NCBI GenBank assembly: GCA_018466975.1
Contig: CM031561.1
Span: 1,364,001 to 1,428,000, forward strand
Direction of reading: 5' to 3'
Length of the DNA stretch: 64,000 nt
Origin: Sparassis latifolia
Lineage: Eukaryota; Basidiomycota; Agaricomycetes; Polyporales; Sparassidaceae
Shown: piece after piece, positions 46,856-57,457 of the stretch
Position numbering within the stretch: position 1 is the first letter of the stretch
Layout: every line of letters starts with the position of its first letter
Made by a program: the position numbers and the translations under genes
The notes under the pieces: model-generated
Seen by the model: only the letters and a program-made list of their open reading frames with translations
Databases searched by the model: none
Told to the model about the DNA's origin: nothing

Positions 46856-49800
46856 ATGAATACTTTGACGGCATTGGAAGGTACAGCACTTCCGTCTGTC
46901 ATGTTCAGTTCCGGTTTTACAACGCCTCCTAGCAATCAGCCATTGGAATATGTAGATGCTGACATGGGTATTCGTCAAGCCCGTGAGGCCGAAAACGAGG
47001 ATATACACCACCCAGACTATGTTGACGCCGACGACAATTTTAACGACAGTGACAGAGACCACTTCCCTTCACCCACAGCTGCTCGTGATTCGATCGCTTC
47101 CAATGGGGACATCCATGGTGACCTCAATGGAATTATAGAAAATCGAGAGAGATCATTGCGCTCTTACAGGCCAGACCGCGACCGACATCGAAGTAGTGCA
47201 AACAGGGATTACTTAAAAATGCTGGTGAACGAGGAGCGTGGAAGCAAACAAATGCGGAGGGTGCTTACTGCTGCATTCGATAGACTGGATGTCGAGACAC
47301 GCCGAGCTCAAGAAGCGGAGCGTCGAGCTCTTGACATCGCTCAGCGATTCAAAATCGTCAACGATGCAAGACTCTCTGCGCAGCAGGAGGTCAACAGAGT
47401 CAAGGAGGAATTGCATCTGTACACGCTACAACTTTACAACGCTCAGGGTGAGATTTCCAGGGGCTCAGAGATTTTAAAGGACGTGGAGGCTCAACGCGAT
47501 GACGCGGAAGCTGCGGCCGCACGAGCTCGTAGTGCCGCTAGGCGATTCAAAGAGCAGCACCTCATGACACTGGCGCGAGAGGAAGGCAGGAGGCAAGGCT
47601 ATCAAGAAGGCGTCAGGAGAGGCTACGAAGAGGCGCGGTTGAGTCAATATCGCGGGCGAGATATCGATGCGAACGCCCCTGCCGGCGTGATTGTAGATGA
47701 TGGGTACGGCTCCGTGCCACCACCTGGAGGTGGAAATATCTTTGATGACCTTCCAGATATATCGTTGAATCTGCCTTCACCTCCTCGTGGAGTTATTCCA
47801 TTGGCACCGGTTTCAACCGTAACGGAGGAATCTGGACGTCTTGCTATGCCACCTGCTGCACTGTCCTTCGGTGCCGGAGCAGAAGGTTCTCGCTTTCGCG
47901 AGAACATTGCGAGTCCAGTGCCATCGACCCTCGATTCACTCTCTGGCAGACCACTCTGGCCTCTACCCCCTCCTGGAGAAACACCGAAGCACTTTCGCCC
48001 GCCAAAGCTGCCGAACACTGCACACTCTCCTCATCGTCCATATACCCCACTTCCAGACGGCTATGTGCCGTCCGCGGACGCAGACAATTACATCCACATA
48101 CCACCTCCACACGAAGTTGGGCCTCTACCTCCATCCGTGTTTCCTCCGCCTTCGACTGCACTGTCAACGATCACTTCGCTCGACTCAGAAGCAATCCGTG
48201 CGCCACCTCGTGTATCATTAGACCGTGCGGAACCCCGCGTCCGTGATTATGCGTACACGCAGAAGCAACGCTCTTCACCGCGTTCGTTGGCCGAATCGGT
48301 GCCATCAACTACTATATCACAATTTGACCTTCTTAGCTCGCCCCGTCATGCAGCTCAAACTCGAATGTTGAGTTCAATCCCAGAAGTTTCGACCTCCATG
48401 GAAATGAGTCCAAGTGCTGAAAGCCGAGCCAGAAGCAGTATCATGCCTGAGCCTCTGGTCTTTCCTACTCCTGTACAGGGCCCGGAACATACAGAAACTG
48501 CGGATAATTCCAGGTATTCCGATCCTAGTGTACTGGATGATTGGAGACGGACAACGGCGGACGAGGTTGGTCATAAAGCTGTCTATCCTGGAAAAGCACT
48601 AACTTCGAGGCTATGATAGCTGAGTCGAAGTAATTCAAGATCCTCACGCGGTCCTTCTAGGCGACCCTCTGCTGAGGTTGTCGCACCGTCGCCGTTGCAT
48701 AGATCGTCTTCGGCTGGTGGCACCAGACCGTACTATCCAGATGCTGATGTTCCAACGACTCAAGAAAGGTCACAATCTGCGCATCCCCGCTCGGATGCTG
48801 GTTCTTTTGTGTCAGATAGAGGACATCGGAGCAATACCGCCTGTGGGACGTCACGATCACTGGCGTTCAGCCTCCGGAAGTGTACAACCCGAGAATGTCT
48901 CTGTATATGACTCATACCCTGCATCTCCTTGCTCAGTCGGGCCCAAGTTCTGAGTTCTCTCCCATGGGTGCAAACTCACGCATGTTGTCGCCGAGTTCTG
49001 CCAATAATATTCAGCCATCATCTCAGCCTATTGTTTCCACTGTCCTTTATGAGTCCTCGGCGGCGAATACACCTTCAACGGGAATGCAGTTTACTAATCC
49101 TGTCGACAAATTTCCACCCAGATTCATTCCTGCTCGCTCGGGTCCGTCCGTAACATATCAGGATACTACCTCGCCTTCGTCTCGCGTTCCCAAGCATAGC
49201 ATTTATACCGACTTCAACATCGATCGTCACAGTTCGTCGTCATCTTCCGCTGACCTAATTACTGGTTCGCAGCCTGATCGATTGCCATGACAAGTGGTCA
49301 GGGCAGCCTGACTAGCAGGAAGCGATGCTTACGCTCCAAACACCGGTTAGCGTCTCGTCAGCCGGGGAATACGTCAGCCTCTCCCAGTAGGTCTCAGACC
49401 CCGAATCATATACAATACGTACCTGCCCCGGCACCATCGAGTCGATCTCATACCCCGAGCCGTTTGCAGTATGTATCTGCACCAATTCCGCCAGGCGTGC
49501 AATACCCCGAAGGCTTGGCAGACAGCCAGAATGCACGTAGCTCGACGCCTGGTAACGCCGGGTCAAGTGTCTTGTTGCCATCATCTCTGTACGGAAATAT
49601 GAGCCCTCGCTCCTCAACGTCACGGCTCTCCGTACACCAACGCAGCTTCAGCCTGAACGCAGGCTCGACTCCTGCCGCTAATCCGCGGCCCTTGTCGACC
49701 GCCCCTCCACCGCAGTTGCGCCGCGTTCCCTCCACTGGGTCTATCTCGAGCGCGGTCTCTGGGCAGTCCGAATACAAACGTTACGATCGCCGCGACTATG

Positions 49801-49928
49801 CCGACCCAGCGTACTTTGCGAGCACCGAGGATTTACAGTCACCCAACACGAAGGCCAATACCAGAACAAATGCTACACTCCCTGGCGTGCCTTCGCCTGC
49901 CCGATCTTATCGAAGTTTGAGGGATTGA
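46856..49928 (+). CDS. Coiled-coil, Ser/Pro-rich protein of unknown function (frame breaks)
   Basis: I do not recognise this gene. Exon 1 (46856-48565, 570 codons) starts MNTLTALEGTALPSVMFSSG. It contains a long charged coiled coil from about residue 120 to 270 (MRRVLTAAFDRLDVETRRAQ, AQQEVNRVKEELHLYTLQLY, DAEAAAARARSAARRFKEQH) and then Pro-rich sequence. An intron 48566-48619 joins GAG to LSRSNSRSS. Beyond it the Ser/Pro-rich text continues to RSYRSLRD at 49928 but changes frame. Likely introns near 48871-48937 and 49266-49310 explain part of this, and at least two single-base breaks (about 48.83 and 49.34 kb) remain. Total length would be near 980 residues. Low-complexity repeats such as RSQTPNHIQYVPAP and RSHTPSRLQYVSAP suggest an internal duplication. 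Confidence 0.6.
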
Positions 49929-50147
49929 GAAGACGATGTTCTTTGAAGGAGAGGATTGTGATGATGTAATGACGCATGATGAACGTATCTATCTATACTT
50001 ATGTCCAGCGGTTTATCGTAGGTGCACTATCTAATGACAATTCTTGGACGCTTCGTAACGCAAGAGCACATGCATTATGCACCGTGTAATCACGCTGATT
50101 GCGTGTACGGCAGAGTCTGCATATACGCAATTATCTGGTAATTCATC

Positions 50148-52424
50148 CCCAGTGAAAAACGCATATTCCAAGAATGAACTAAGACGCACCCAGATCGCGG
50201 CTTGACTTGGACCATCGCAAGTGGTCGAACCATCTCACCTGGTCGAAATGTGCGAGACATCCTGTGATTTGACGCGTCGATCCTGTACCATGTCCCGTCT
50301 GAATTGCACTTTGCTCATCGCAAGGGGCCGCCATCTGTCGAATTTTGCCTGCACGCGTGTCTCGATTAGCTATATACTATATGTTGTACTTGTGCCCAGT
50401 GTACTTGCACTTATATCATCTCTTTGCACCCACGCCGAGCTCATCATGTGACAGAGACATGGACGCGCCACCGTACTCATGTCGCCACCACGTCTGCGCT
50501 CTTGTCCTCCTGCATCCAGTCGCTCTGACCTCCAGAGCACGATGCTTATTATACCGGCCGATTACTCTCACTCAAGCTCATCCAACAGCTCCATGAGAGC
50601 ACCCACCCCTCGCGTACTAAAGACACCGCCGCGGGCGAAGACAATGCAGCGGTAAGCTCGAGCTTCAAGAAGCCCATCGCCAAGGCACCGCCGAAAGCGC
50701 ACACTGCAAGCTCGAGACACCGATTTTATATGCGCCGAAGACACCGTCGAGAAGTGGCTCAACAGCCTTCTCTGCCTCAATGTGACGGTCATGCCACGCC
50801 GAGTGCGCACAGCTGCCCGCACCCCGCACAGTGCGAACTGTTCTACATCTCATTCCCTGTCTAATCTCGCAGCAGTTCCGGGAGAACAAGTTTGCACTGC
50901 TTTCTGGTGCACGCGCAGTGCGCATTGCGACACATCCGGACTATGTGAATGTGTGTTCGCCTTCCTGACTGTAATCCTCTGATGTGCCCCTATTGACGCA
51001 GGTACGGCGACAGTTTCTGTGTCAGGCATCCAGGCACCTGAAATGTCCTTAAATTTACTTATCAGATGGTCGAGAGACCCTCTGGTGTACTTGCAGCGTT
51101 GCTGCTGATTACGGTAGTAAGTACTGCCTACGTGCAAGTGTGGATCATGTTATGCTAATCTTCCGATAAGAAGGCGATCCGATACTATCCACATTCGTTG
51201 AGATCCCCATGATCTTTCCATCTGCGCCTTCAATTGGGGGGCACTGACTAGCCCCTCAATCTCAAGCGGCTGGGCGCGGTACGCGTGCCGCATTCCGCGT
51301 GCCGCATTCCAGGCTCCAAAGCCAAACGAAGACATCCGAGCAGTCCCGTCCGCGCGCCGCATTCGCCGATTCGCGACCCTGGCGCGCACGATAGACATGA
51401 CCCGCATCGAGAAGTTGAGAAGTGGGGGGATGGGGCAAGTTAGGATGACCAGGTGAGTACAAGGATGTGGATGCGGACACGGCACGTCGACTTCTGGCGC
51501 ATATACCGGGAAATCCGGGGTCAGAGGATCGATATTTGGGCGCGCGGGCGGGGGGCACATGGACCGAGCGAGGACCGAGCGCACCGAGGCGATCGTCTCG
51601 CACTGCGAGAGGTTCGTTTGCGGCGTCCAAAACCCCCCGCCCCCTGTAGCAGGCTCCGCGGTCACACATCTCTCTTCCGACGACCCCGACTAACGAGCTC
51701 GCCGGGCCTTTATGCACACTTCGAGCGCGAGAAGCCGTCTGGACGACCTCGACTATCCAGTCAGCCTGAGCGTGAACAGCTGCGCTTGCACCGACTTTGT
51801 AGCGGACCTCTCTACCTTATCTCATTCTTTATCTATGCTATGACACATATTCACTAACTCTACTTATATTACAGGTGTTGGGCAGCATCCAGGTGTGAAA
51901 ACGGGGACGACGGCGAACACAGGGAGTGCGGATGTGTGCGGTTGCGCGCCAGTGCGCGGGTGCGTGCGCGGGCAGGGGGATGGGCGCGCGTGCGTGCAGG
52001 GGTGCGTAGGTGCAGGGGTGCGTAGGTGCGAGGGCGGGGGTACGGGCAGGAGCGGGGGCGGTGGCGGGAACGGGGGCCGGGGCGCAGGCAGGGGTGGGAG
52101 CGGGGCGGGGTGTGAGCGGAGCAGGTCGAAGTAGATCGCGCGATGTCGCAGGAGCTCGCACGACGGCGAGGGTGCTCACACGACGTCGAGTGTAGTCACA
52201 GTGTATTAAATCACGACAATACAATTATTATACAGCAGCTTAATATTCGACTAGATGCGAAATGCCTCGATTCTCCCGCTTGGCACTGTGCTAGCCTGCG
52301 ACCACGTTTGATTGGGCTCGCGCAAGATCGCATATAGTCCAAATTTTCGCGGCTGGTCGCAGCTGGTCACAGCCACGACCTCGTGCGACTTGCTGCGATC
52401 TCACAATACGCGTTTTCCACTGGG
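50148..52424. mobile_element. 2277-bp DNA transposon with 20-bp TIRs and 7-bp TSD
   Basis: The left end CCCAGTGAAAAACGCATATT (50148-50167) and the reverse complement of 52405-52424, CCCAGTGGAAAACGCGTATT, match at 18 of 20 positions. Both differences are A/G transitions. Perfect 7-bp direct repeats ATTCATC flank the ends (50141-50147 and 52425-52431). Short GGTCG/TCGCA words recur inside both ends. The length, CAGTG-type termini and target duplication suggest hAT or a related superfamily (hAT usually gives 8 bp). I see no transposase, so it looks non-autonomous. Overlapping frames of up to 170 codons at 51.1-51.9 kb have no family signal and are probably chance frames in GC-rich DNA. Confidence 0.82.
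51930..52125 (+). repeat. Strand-asymmetric G-rich tract inside the transposon
   Basis: About 200 bp on the plus strand consist mainly of G runs separated by one to four bases, with few runs of C. The word TGCAGGGGTGCGTAGG is repeated in tandem near 51997-52028. The density of GGGG runs predicts G-quadruplex potential. Confidence 0.6.
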
Positions 52425-52538
52425 ATTCATCAGTTGGTACGAAAGTTGAACGTTGAACGTTGATGCTTCGAACGGACGAAAGCTCACCGCGGTGAACTTG
52501 TAAAATAGCTGATATACACAGTGATCCTCGTCCAATAG

Positions 52539-53414
52539 CTAATAGCGGGCGCGGGCATCGTCGTGTCTGGGATGCAATACGACCTTCGGCTCGTTTTCAA
52601 CAGCTTGGGTGTCCTCCAACATCGCCCTTTCCTCCTCCGACAACAGCCGCCAAGCCCAAACATCTTTCTTTGGGAAGTTTTGAGTAGGTATCAGCAGTCG
52701 CAGTCCGTGCCTGCCAGTGACCGTATCCATCTTTTGTCCATTCTCATCCACTCCGCCTGAACCTCTCCTGATGATAACCTTATGCACCTCCCGATTCTCT
52801 GCCATGGATTCCAATACAAACTTCTTCAGGTACCTGAATGATAACTCGGCACATGAGATAGCAGTAAGTTCGGCTGCACATGTAAGACAAACCTCATTGA
52901 ACGAAATGGGTGATCAGATACAGGTTCAGTAAAACCAAATCCTATATTGGCGGGCGTCGGTTCATTAGACCGCGGTGGCCTCTGTTCCAAGTTATATGGA
53001 TCCGTATTCGAGGTTGCAGTTGGGAATCGTTCCACAGCGGTGTGATATATCTCTTGGGTGGTGAGACCCGGCGCATCAGGTTTCAATGCAAACACCTTCC
53101 GCACCAAGTCGCGGGCCTCTGGAGTACAGTATGTTATCACGGATTTGAAGGCGTTCGCCGGTATGTGAACGATCCGCATCGCCATCCCAGGAATTAGGTA
53201 GATTGAGATGATTCTCTTCAATGATGGCGTGTATGTCTCGCAGCAAAGCTTGGATGGTCAAGTGAAGGGGTAATGACTGATGCCAAAGACAAGTGGGGAG
53301 CGAGCCGGTATTTTGGAGGCTGAGGACAACGTCGACCGCGACCACGAGCGGGATATTCCGTGGATCAGGACTCTCTTCCGCAGTGCGACCCCTTAATTTT
53401 GGTAAAACGCACAA
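52539..53414 (-). CDS. Uncharacterised fungal protein, 5' end uncertain
   Basis: Two exons are well supported. Exon A (52893 up to about 53127) contains RDLVRKVFALKPDAPGLTTQ, TAVERFPTATSNTDPYNLEQ and HPFRSM. A GT-AG intron (52834-52892) joins it in phase to exon B (52539-52833), giving RYLKKFVLESMAENREVHKV, GLRLLIPTQNFPKKDVWAWR and a stop at 52539. The pattern HPxRSM-x-YLKxxVLE recalls small fungal mitochondrial proteins, but I cannot name the family. Upstream sequence to 53414 may hold further exons (TIQALLRDIHAIIEENHLNL is open there), and a MITE begins at 53418. The insertion may have displaced or truncated the original 5' end. Confidence 0.5.
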
Positions 53415-53417
53415 TTA

Positions 53418-53825
53418 CTGGATGCCTTCCCGTAGCCGTTTAGAGACGTTCTAAAGCTAAATTTCGTCTTTAAATCACTCCGGCACGTCGGCCAATTGAT
53501 CTCCGACGAGCCTGTGAACAAAGTGAGACCTTTCTAAACCTTATATCTGGAAGGGGGGTCGACCCCCCCTTCCAGATTCTAAACGTCTCCCTAAACTATA
53601 TTTTCGACCTCCGCACCCTCGCAACCCCCATCATCGCCTATATTTGGTGTTATGCATCACTTACATCATCTTGCCGTTCATCCTCCGACCGTCTAGAACT
53701 TGATTTAGTGATCATGGTCTCACGTCGTTACGGTCTCGCAAATCTTGCTGTTCCGACACAGTGGGGCATTTCGTAGTCCGCTTTATGATTTAGAAATGCT
53801 CTAAATCCTACGGGAAGGCATCCAC
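53418..53825. mobile_element. MITE-1: 408-bp TIR element with TA target duplication
   Basis: The left end CTGGATGCCTTCCCGTAG (53418-53435) and the right end 53808-53825 are inverted copies differing at the first base. Similarity continues inward (TTTAGAG and TTCTAAA words). TA flanks both sides (53416-53417 and 53826-53827). Size, TIRs and TA fit a non-autonomous Tc1/mariner-type element. No coding frame of note is present. Confidence 0.8.
53545..53577. repeat. 33-bp palindrome in MITE-1
   Basis: ATCTGGAA plus six G and TC is followed by GA, seven C and TTCCAGAT. The two arms are inverted copies apart from one extra C, centred on GTCGAC. It would form a very stable hairpin or cruciform. Confidence 0.8.
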
Positions 53826-53827
53826 TA

Positions 53828-54156
53828 AGATAGGGCTCGTTCATACACGACTAGCCTCACGTGATCCAAGATGTCACACTTGGGGGAGATTTCCTTCAAA
53901 AATGCAACTACTCATGCTACACTGCATTTAAGCCATATCTGCTTCTCCAGAATGTAGAGAAACCCAATGTGATCAATGTGGGGAAGCATATTTATTTTGT
54001 TTGACCTGGGGACCGAGGAGATACCAAAACCATGTCGGGCTTAGGCTTATTCTGAAGCTTCAAATGTGCCACTGACGTCCTTTTTAGGAATTTCACGTGA
54101 TATGTCACCTAATGTCACGGGCGCTCAAACCAGTCGTGTATGAACGAGCCCTATCT
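53828..54156. mobile_element. MITE-2: 329-bp element with 25-bp perfect TIRs and TA duplication
   Basis: Perfect 25-bp inverted ends (starting AGATAGGGCTCGTTCATACA; 53828-53852 and 54132-54156) are bounded by TA on both sides (53826-53827 and 54157-54158). The left TA is also the right TA of MITE-1, so the two elements abut. No coding capacity is seen. The structure suggests a Tc1/mariner-type MITE. Confidence 0.85.
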
Positions 54157-54158
54157 TA

Positions 54159-54409
54159 TCACGTGGGGGGAGTTGCAAACACTGCCGTTGCGCCTTCCAC
54201 GCTTGACACATCTGAGAAAATTTTGGAGTGTGACAATACACTAGTATATATATTCTCCAAAACGAATTGTACAGGGAATGAACGGTTGCGGAACAAACCA
54301 CGGAATACTACTATCTCAGCCACACTTAAGACTCTGATGTAAAAGATCTCCCCTGATATTGAGAATGCATGGCCAACAGGAGGTCTGTACCATGGTTTAA
54401 GACCTCAGT
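54159..54409. repeat. Dispersed repeat R3, uninterrupted copy
   Basis: This 251-bp sequence begins TCACGTGGGGGGAGTTGC and ends with a short inverted repeat (GAGGTCT then AGACCTC) and CAGT. A second copy occurs at 57458-58857, interrupted by a transposon. The copies differ by a 4-bp and a 3-bp indel. It has no TIRs. TC at the start, a terminal hairpin and an A/T insertion context hint at a Helitron-like end, but the usual CTRR terminus is not seen. Confidence 0.75.
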
Positions 54410-54981
54410 CCCAGTCAAAAACCCATATGACGAGAAAGGACGAGAAAGGAATAAATATTAAGACGTAGAAATACTCCGTTTTGGTTCGAAAATTGGACTA
54501 TTTTATTTTGAGAGCGGACAGCTTCAAAGAAAAAAGGAGCAGAAATATGCTCTGTATGCGCATTTCGAAACCATTAGGTCCAGGTATATAACTGTCCGAT
54601 GTCAACCAGATTCATTCTCGACCCGTAGAATACATTCCGTTCCCTGTAGCTACACATCGACAGTCTTCGATAGGCTGTGATTAGGTCCGTTGTCCTTCGA
54701 TATCGTCCGTTGCAGTCCGAGTAAGCCAGCGCCAGCCATCCCGCCATCGCGCTCGCGCCCGCCCCGCCCCACCCCGTCGCGCTCGCACCCGTGCCCGCCC
54801 CTGTGCCCTGTGCCCTGCATCGCACTCGCCTCGCTCCCCCCCTGCATTGTGCCCCATGCCCCAAAACTGTCACCCGTGCTGCCCGCCTCCACATGCAACA
54901 GAACTCGGATACCCAGCCACAGTCTTCCGCACCCTGGGCATCGACATCAGTACGGTTCGAAAGAGAAACACGAAAAAATAC

Positions 54982-57285
54982 TTAAGTCGCTTGAGAGGTA
55001 CCTGCGATGTTCGCGTTCGATTTATTAGTGGCCTTGGTCGCTCGACTAGCCTTTCTTTTTGCAGCCTCCTCCGTCTTTGCAGCAGTCTTCTTGGTTGCAC
55101 TGAGAACCTCATATTTCTGCATGCAGCGACAAGAATGAGCAACGATGAATACGACGGTACATTGCATTACCTTCCTGGTTTCTGCGTCTACAGCTGCCCA
55201 AGCAGCGCTGAATTCATCGCGTGATTTTCCTTGATTCGTTGGGAGCCAGTCGATGGCAAACAAATTACTTGTAGGCGAGAGATTGGCAGTGAGCATGGGC
55301 AAACAGGCATAACCGATGTCACGTACGATGCATCGTTGGACTTATTCGCTTTCATCTTGGGTGATTTGCGCTTCGGCTTTGCAGGTGCATCCGCAGTAAT
55401 CGCTCCGAGATCACTATCGGCAGGTGCTACACCTGTACCACTTGCACTCGTGGTTTTGGACTGGGTGGGGAGAGAGTAAGGAGTAGGTGGATTGAACTCA
55501 TCAGCACTGTAGAACCATCAGACAGTGAGTGAGATGCTCCCCGAAGAGAGGAGGTACATACAGTGGATCGAAAGGCTGGTTACGCAAATAGACGTGAGTA
55601 TGAGAAGATAAGCGCGAGCGTGAGGATGTGAGCCACAGACCACAAGTAGTGGAATGCTTTGTGCATCTGCATGCGTTGTGTGCAGGGCTACAACGGATGT
55701 GCTGGGGATAGTATCATCTGGTCGCAATTGAGTAGGATCTAAATGATATAGTAGAATACAATAATGAGATCGGTAAAATAATGGAAAGTACGCACCATCA
55801 ACTGAGTTGTCCACGTTGGCAGACAAAGACGAGGTGTCAGGCTGATGTTCCGGCAGTGGAGAATCTAGCACGGAAGACTGAGTTGGCAGTGCGGCATCTA
55901 TGTTAGCGGATGAAGACGAGGCGTTAGGCTGAGTTTCTGGCAGTGGAGAATCTAGCGCGGAAGACTCAGTTGCCAGTGCGGCATCTATGGTGGCGGACGA
56001 AGATGAGGCGTTAGGCTGATGTTTGGGCAGCGGAGAATCTAGCACGGAAGATTGAGTTGGCAGTGCGGCATCTATGTCGGCGGATGAAGACGAGGCCTGA
56101 GGCTGAGGTTCTGGCACTGGACGAGCAGCAATGGTAGAAACATTATCAGTGGGAGCGTGGATACGCTGTGCTCCCTGATAGTGGCTATCCTGGTGCACGC
56201 TAGAATCATCGCGCGAGACAACGGAGCGGTGTCTAGGGCTCTTCCTGGCTCGCCGCCATCTTGGCGAGTGAGTATTGCGCCCCTCCTCGTCCGATGTAGA
56301 TGACTGATTCCTCTTCCGCTTGCTATCTCGTCATCGTCGCAAGGATCCCTCGTGGTCATTCTCCGACATGGTTGAGTTGTGCCTCTTCTTCTTCCCACCT
56401 CCGCGTCATCTTCGTGGATGCACCTCGCTGTCAGACTCGTCCGATTGGTCAACGGGTTCTGACAATGATTGTTTTTTCTTATTCTTCTTCGGGGGCGTCC
56501 ATTGCGAGTAGTTGTCTGTGGCCAATTTCTCCGCCTTCCAGTCGCCATGACAGTAAGCGAGTTCTGGTATGCGAAGATTCATTTCCCGGTAAAAGAATGC
56601 TGCAATGTCAGCCGTTTTCTTACTCCATGTAGATGGGAGATAGGAAACATCATCTCGACAGTGGAGTTCCGCCCATATCTCTCGCATGACTCTAGTAGCC
56701 GCCTTCATCTGTGCCTTGTTGAAAGGCGTACCGTCCTTGTTCTCGAGGTACCGGGGCTTCTTCGGACCATCTTCGGATTCATCTTCGTCAATCTGAGTGA
56801 TGGACCTGCTCTCGGATAGCTCGCGAATGTGTGCATCGTATTCCTGCCTGTACCAGAACCTGACACTCGGATATTCAGCTCGTTCTAACGGGGGAATTGG
56901 ATTTGCTTTCGCAAATCTGATGTCAGTTGCAACGGAAGAGATCTGAGATGGTGGTACACCATGGAGAACTGAGGGAATTGCGCTGATGAGCTTTGCGTAC
57001 TTTTCTCTGCATGGATCAGTGAGAGGTAGTAAGCATGTTTACGGCGCATATATGCATCAAAAAATGAGATACATACTTGTGAATTCTTTCTCGTGCAACC
57101 AGTTCATCTCTTTCTCGATACAGCTGGATGTATGCTTCGTTCTGATATTGGAGAAGTTCTTCGGAAGATGCCTTTGCGATCGCGGCTGCATAACTTGATG
57201 TAGAGAATGATGACTAGATGCGAGTATACCTGAGAGTGAATACCATTTCATTCTGATTTCTAGCGCATACCTTCCGATGAGGCAT
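54982..57285 (-). CDS. Uncharacterised repeat-containing protein with in-frame TGA codons
   Basis: I do not recognise the family by name. Exons read from about 57192 (AAIAKASSEELLQYQNEAYI, YRERDELVARERIHK), then a long exon to 56406 (REIWAELHCRDDV, TADIAAFFYREMNLRIPELA, HGDWKAEKLATDNYSQW), a basic Ser-rich part, and a run of 29-residue repeats (55838-56098). Distal exons near 55250-55480 and 54982-55110 hold a possible HMG-like helix (FAIDWLPTNQGKSRDEFSAA) and an Ala/Lys-rich tail (TAAKTEEAAKRKASRATKAT) with a stop at 54982. Two TGA codons (56406-56408 and 56331-56333) interrupt an otherwise open Arg-rich stretch. The start at 57285 (MPHRK) is uncertain. It may be a decaying gene. Confidence 0.5.
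55838..56098 (-). repeat. Coding minisatellite, three 87-bp units
   Basis: Three tandem units of 87 bp start at 55838, 55925 and 56012, with a partial fourth on each side. Each codes 29 residues built on ASSSSA-x-IDAAL-x-T-x-SS-x-LDSPLP. Because 87 is divisible by three, gain or loss of units keeps the frame. Confidence 0.85.
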
Positions 57286-57457
57286 AAAATAGTTTGGCGT
57301 GGTATAGCCTGACGCCGGTAATGGCTACTGTGACCACTCTCTTGTCTGCTCCGGAAATTCAGAGATCTAAATCTTATCACTCCGGCCCCGTCCCGTGCCC
57401 CGGATTAGGTAAGCCCTGCCGTTGGACCGTAAATCTGTCGGTGCCCAATCTTTCTTA

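Noticed and set aside
51150..51717. Overlapping minus-strand frames of 150-170 codons
   Set aside because: They lie inside the TIR element, in GC-rich repetitive DNA, show no domain, and compete with plus-strand frames of similar length.
54159..54409. R3 as a proven Helitron
   Set aside because: The TC start, terminal hairpin and A/T context are suggestive, but the terminal CTRR is absent and only two copies are visible.
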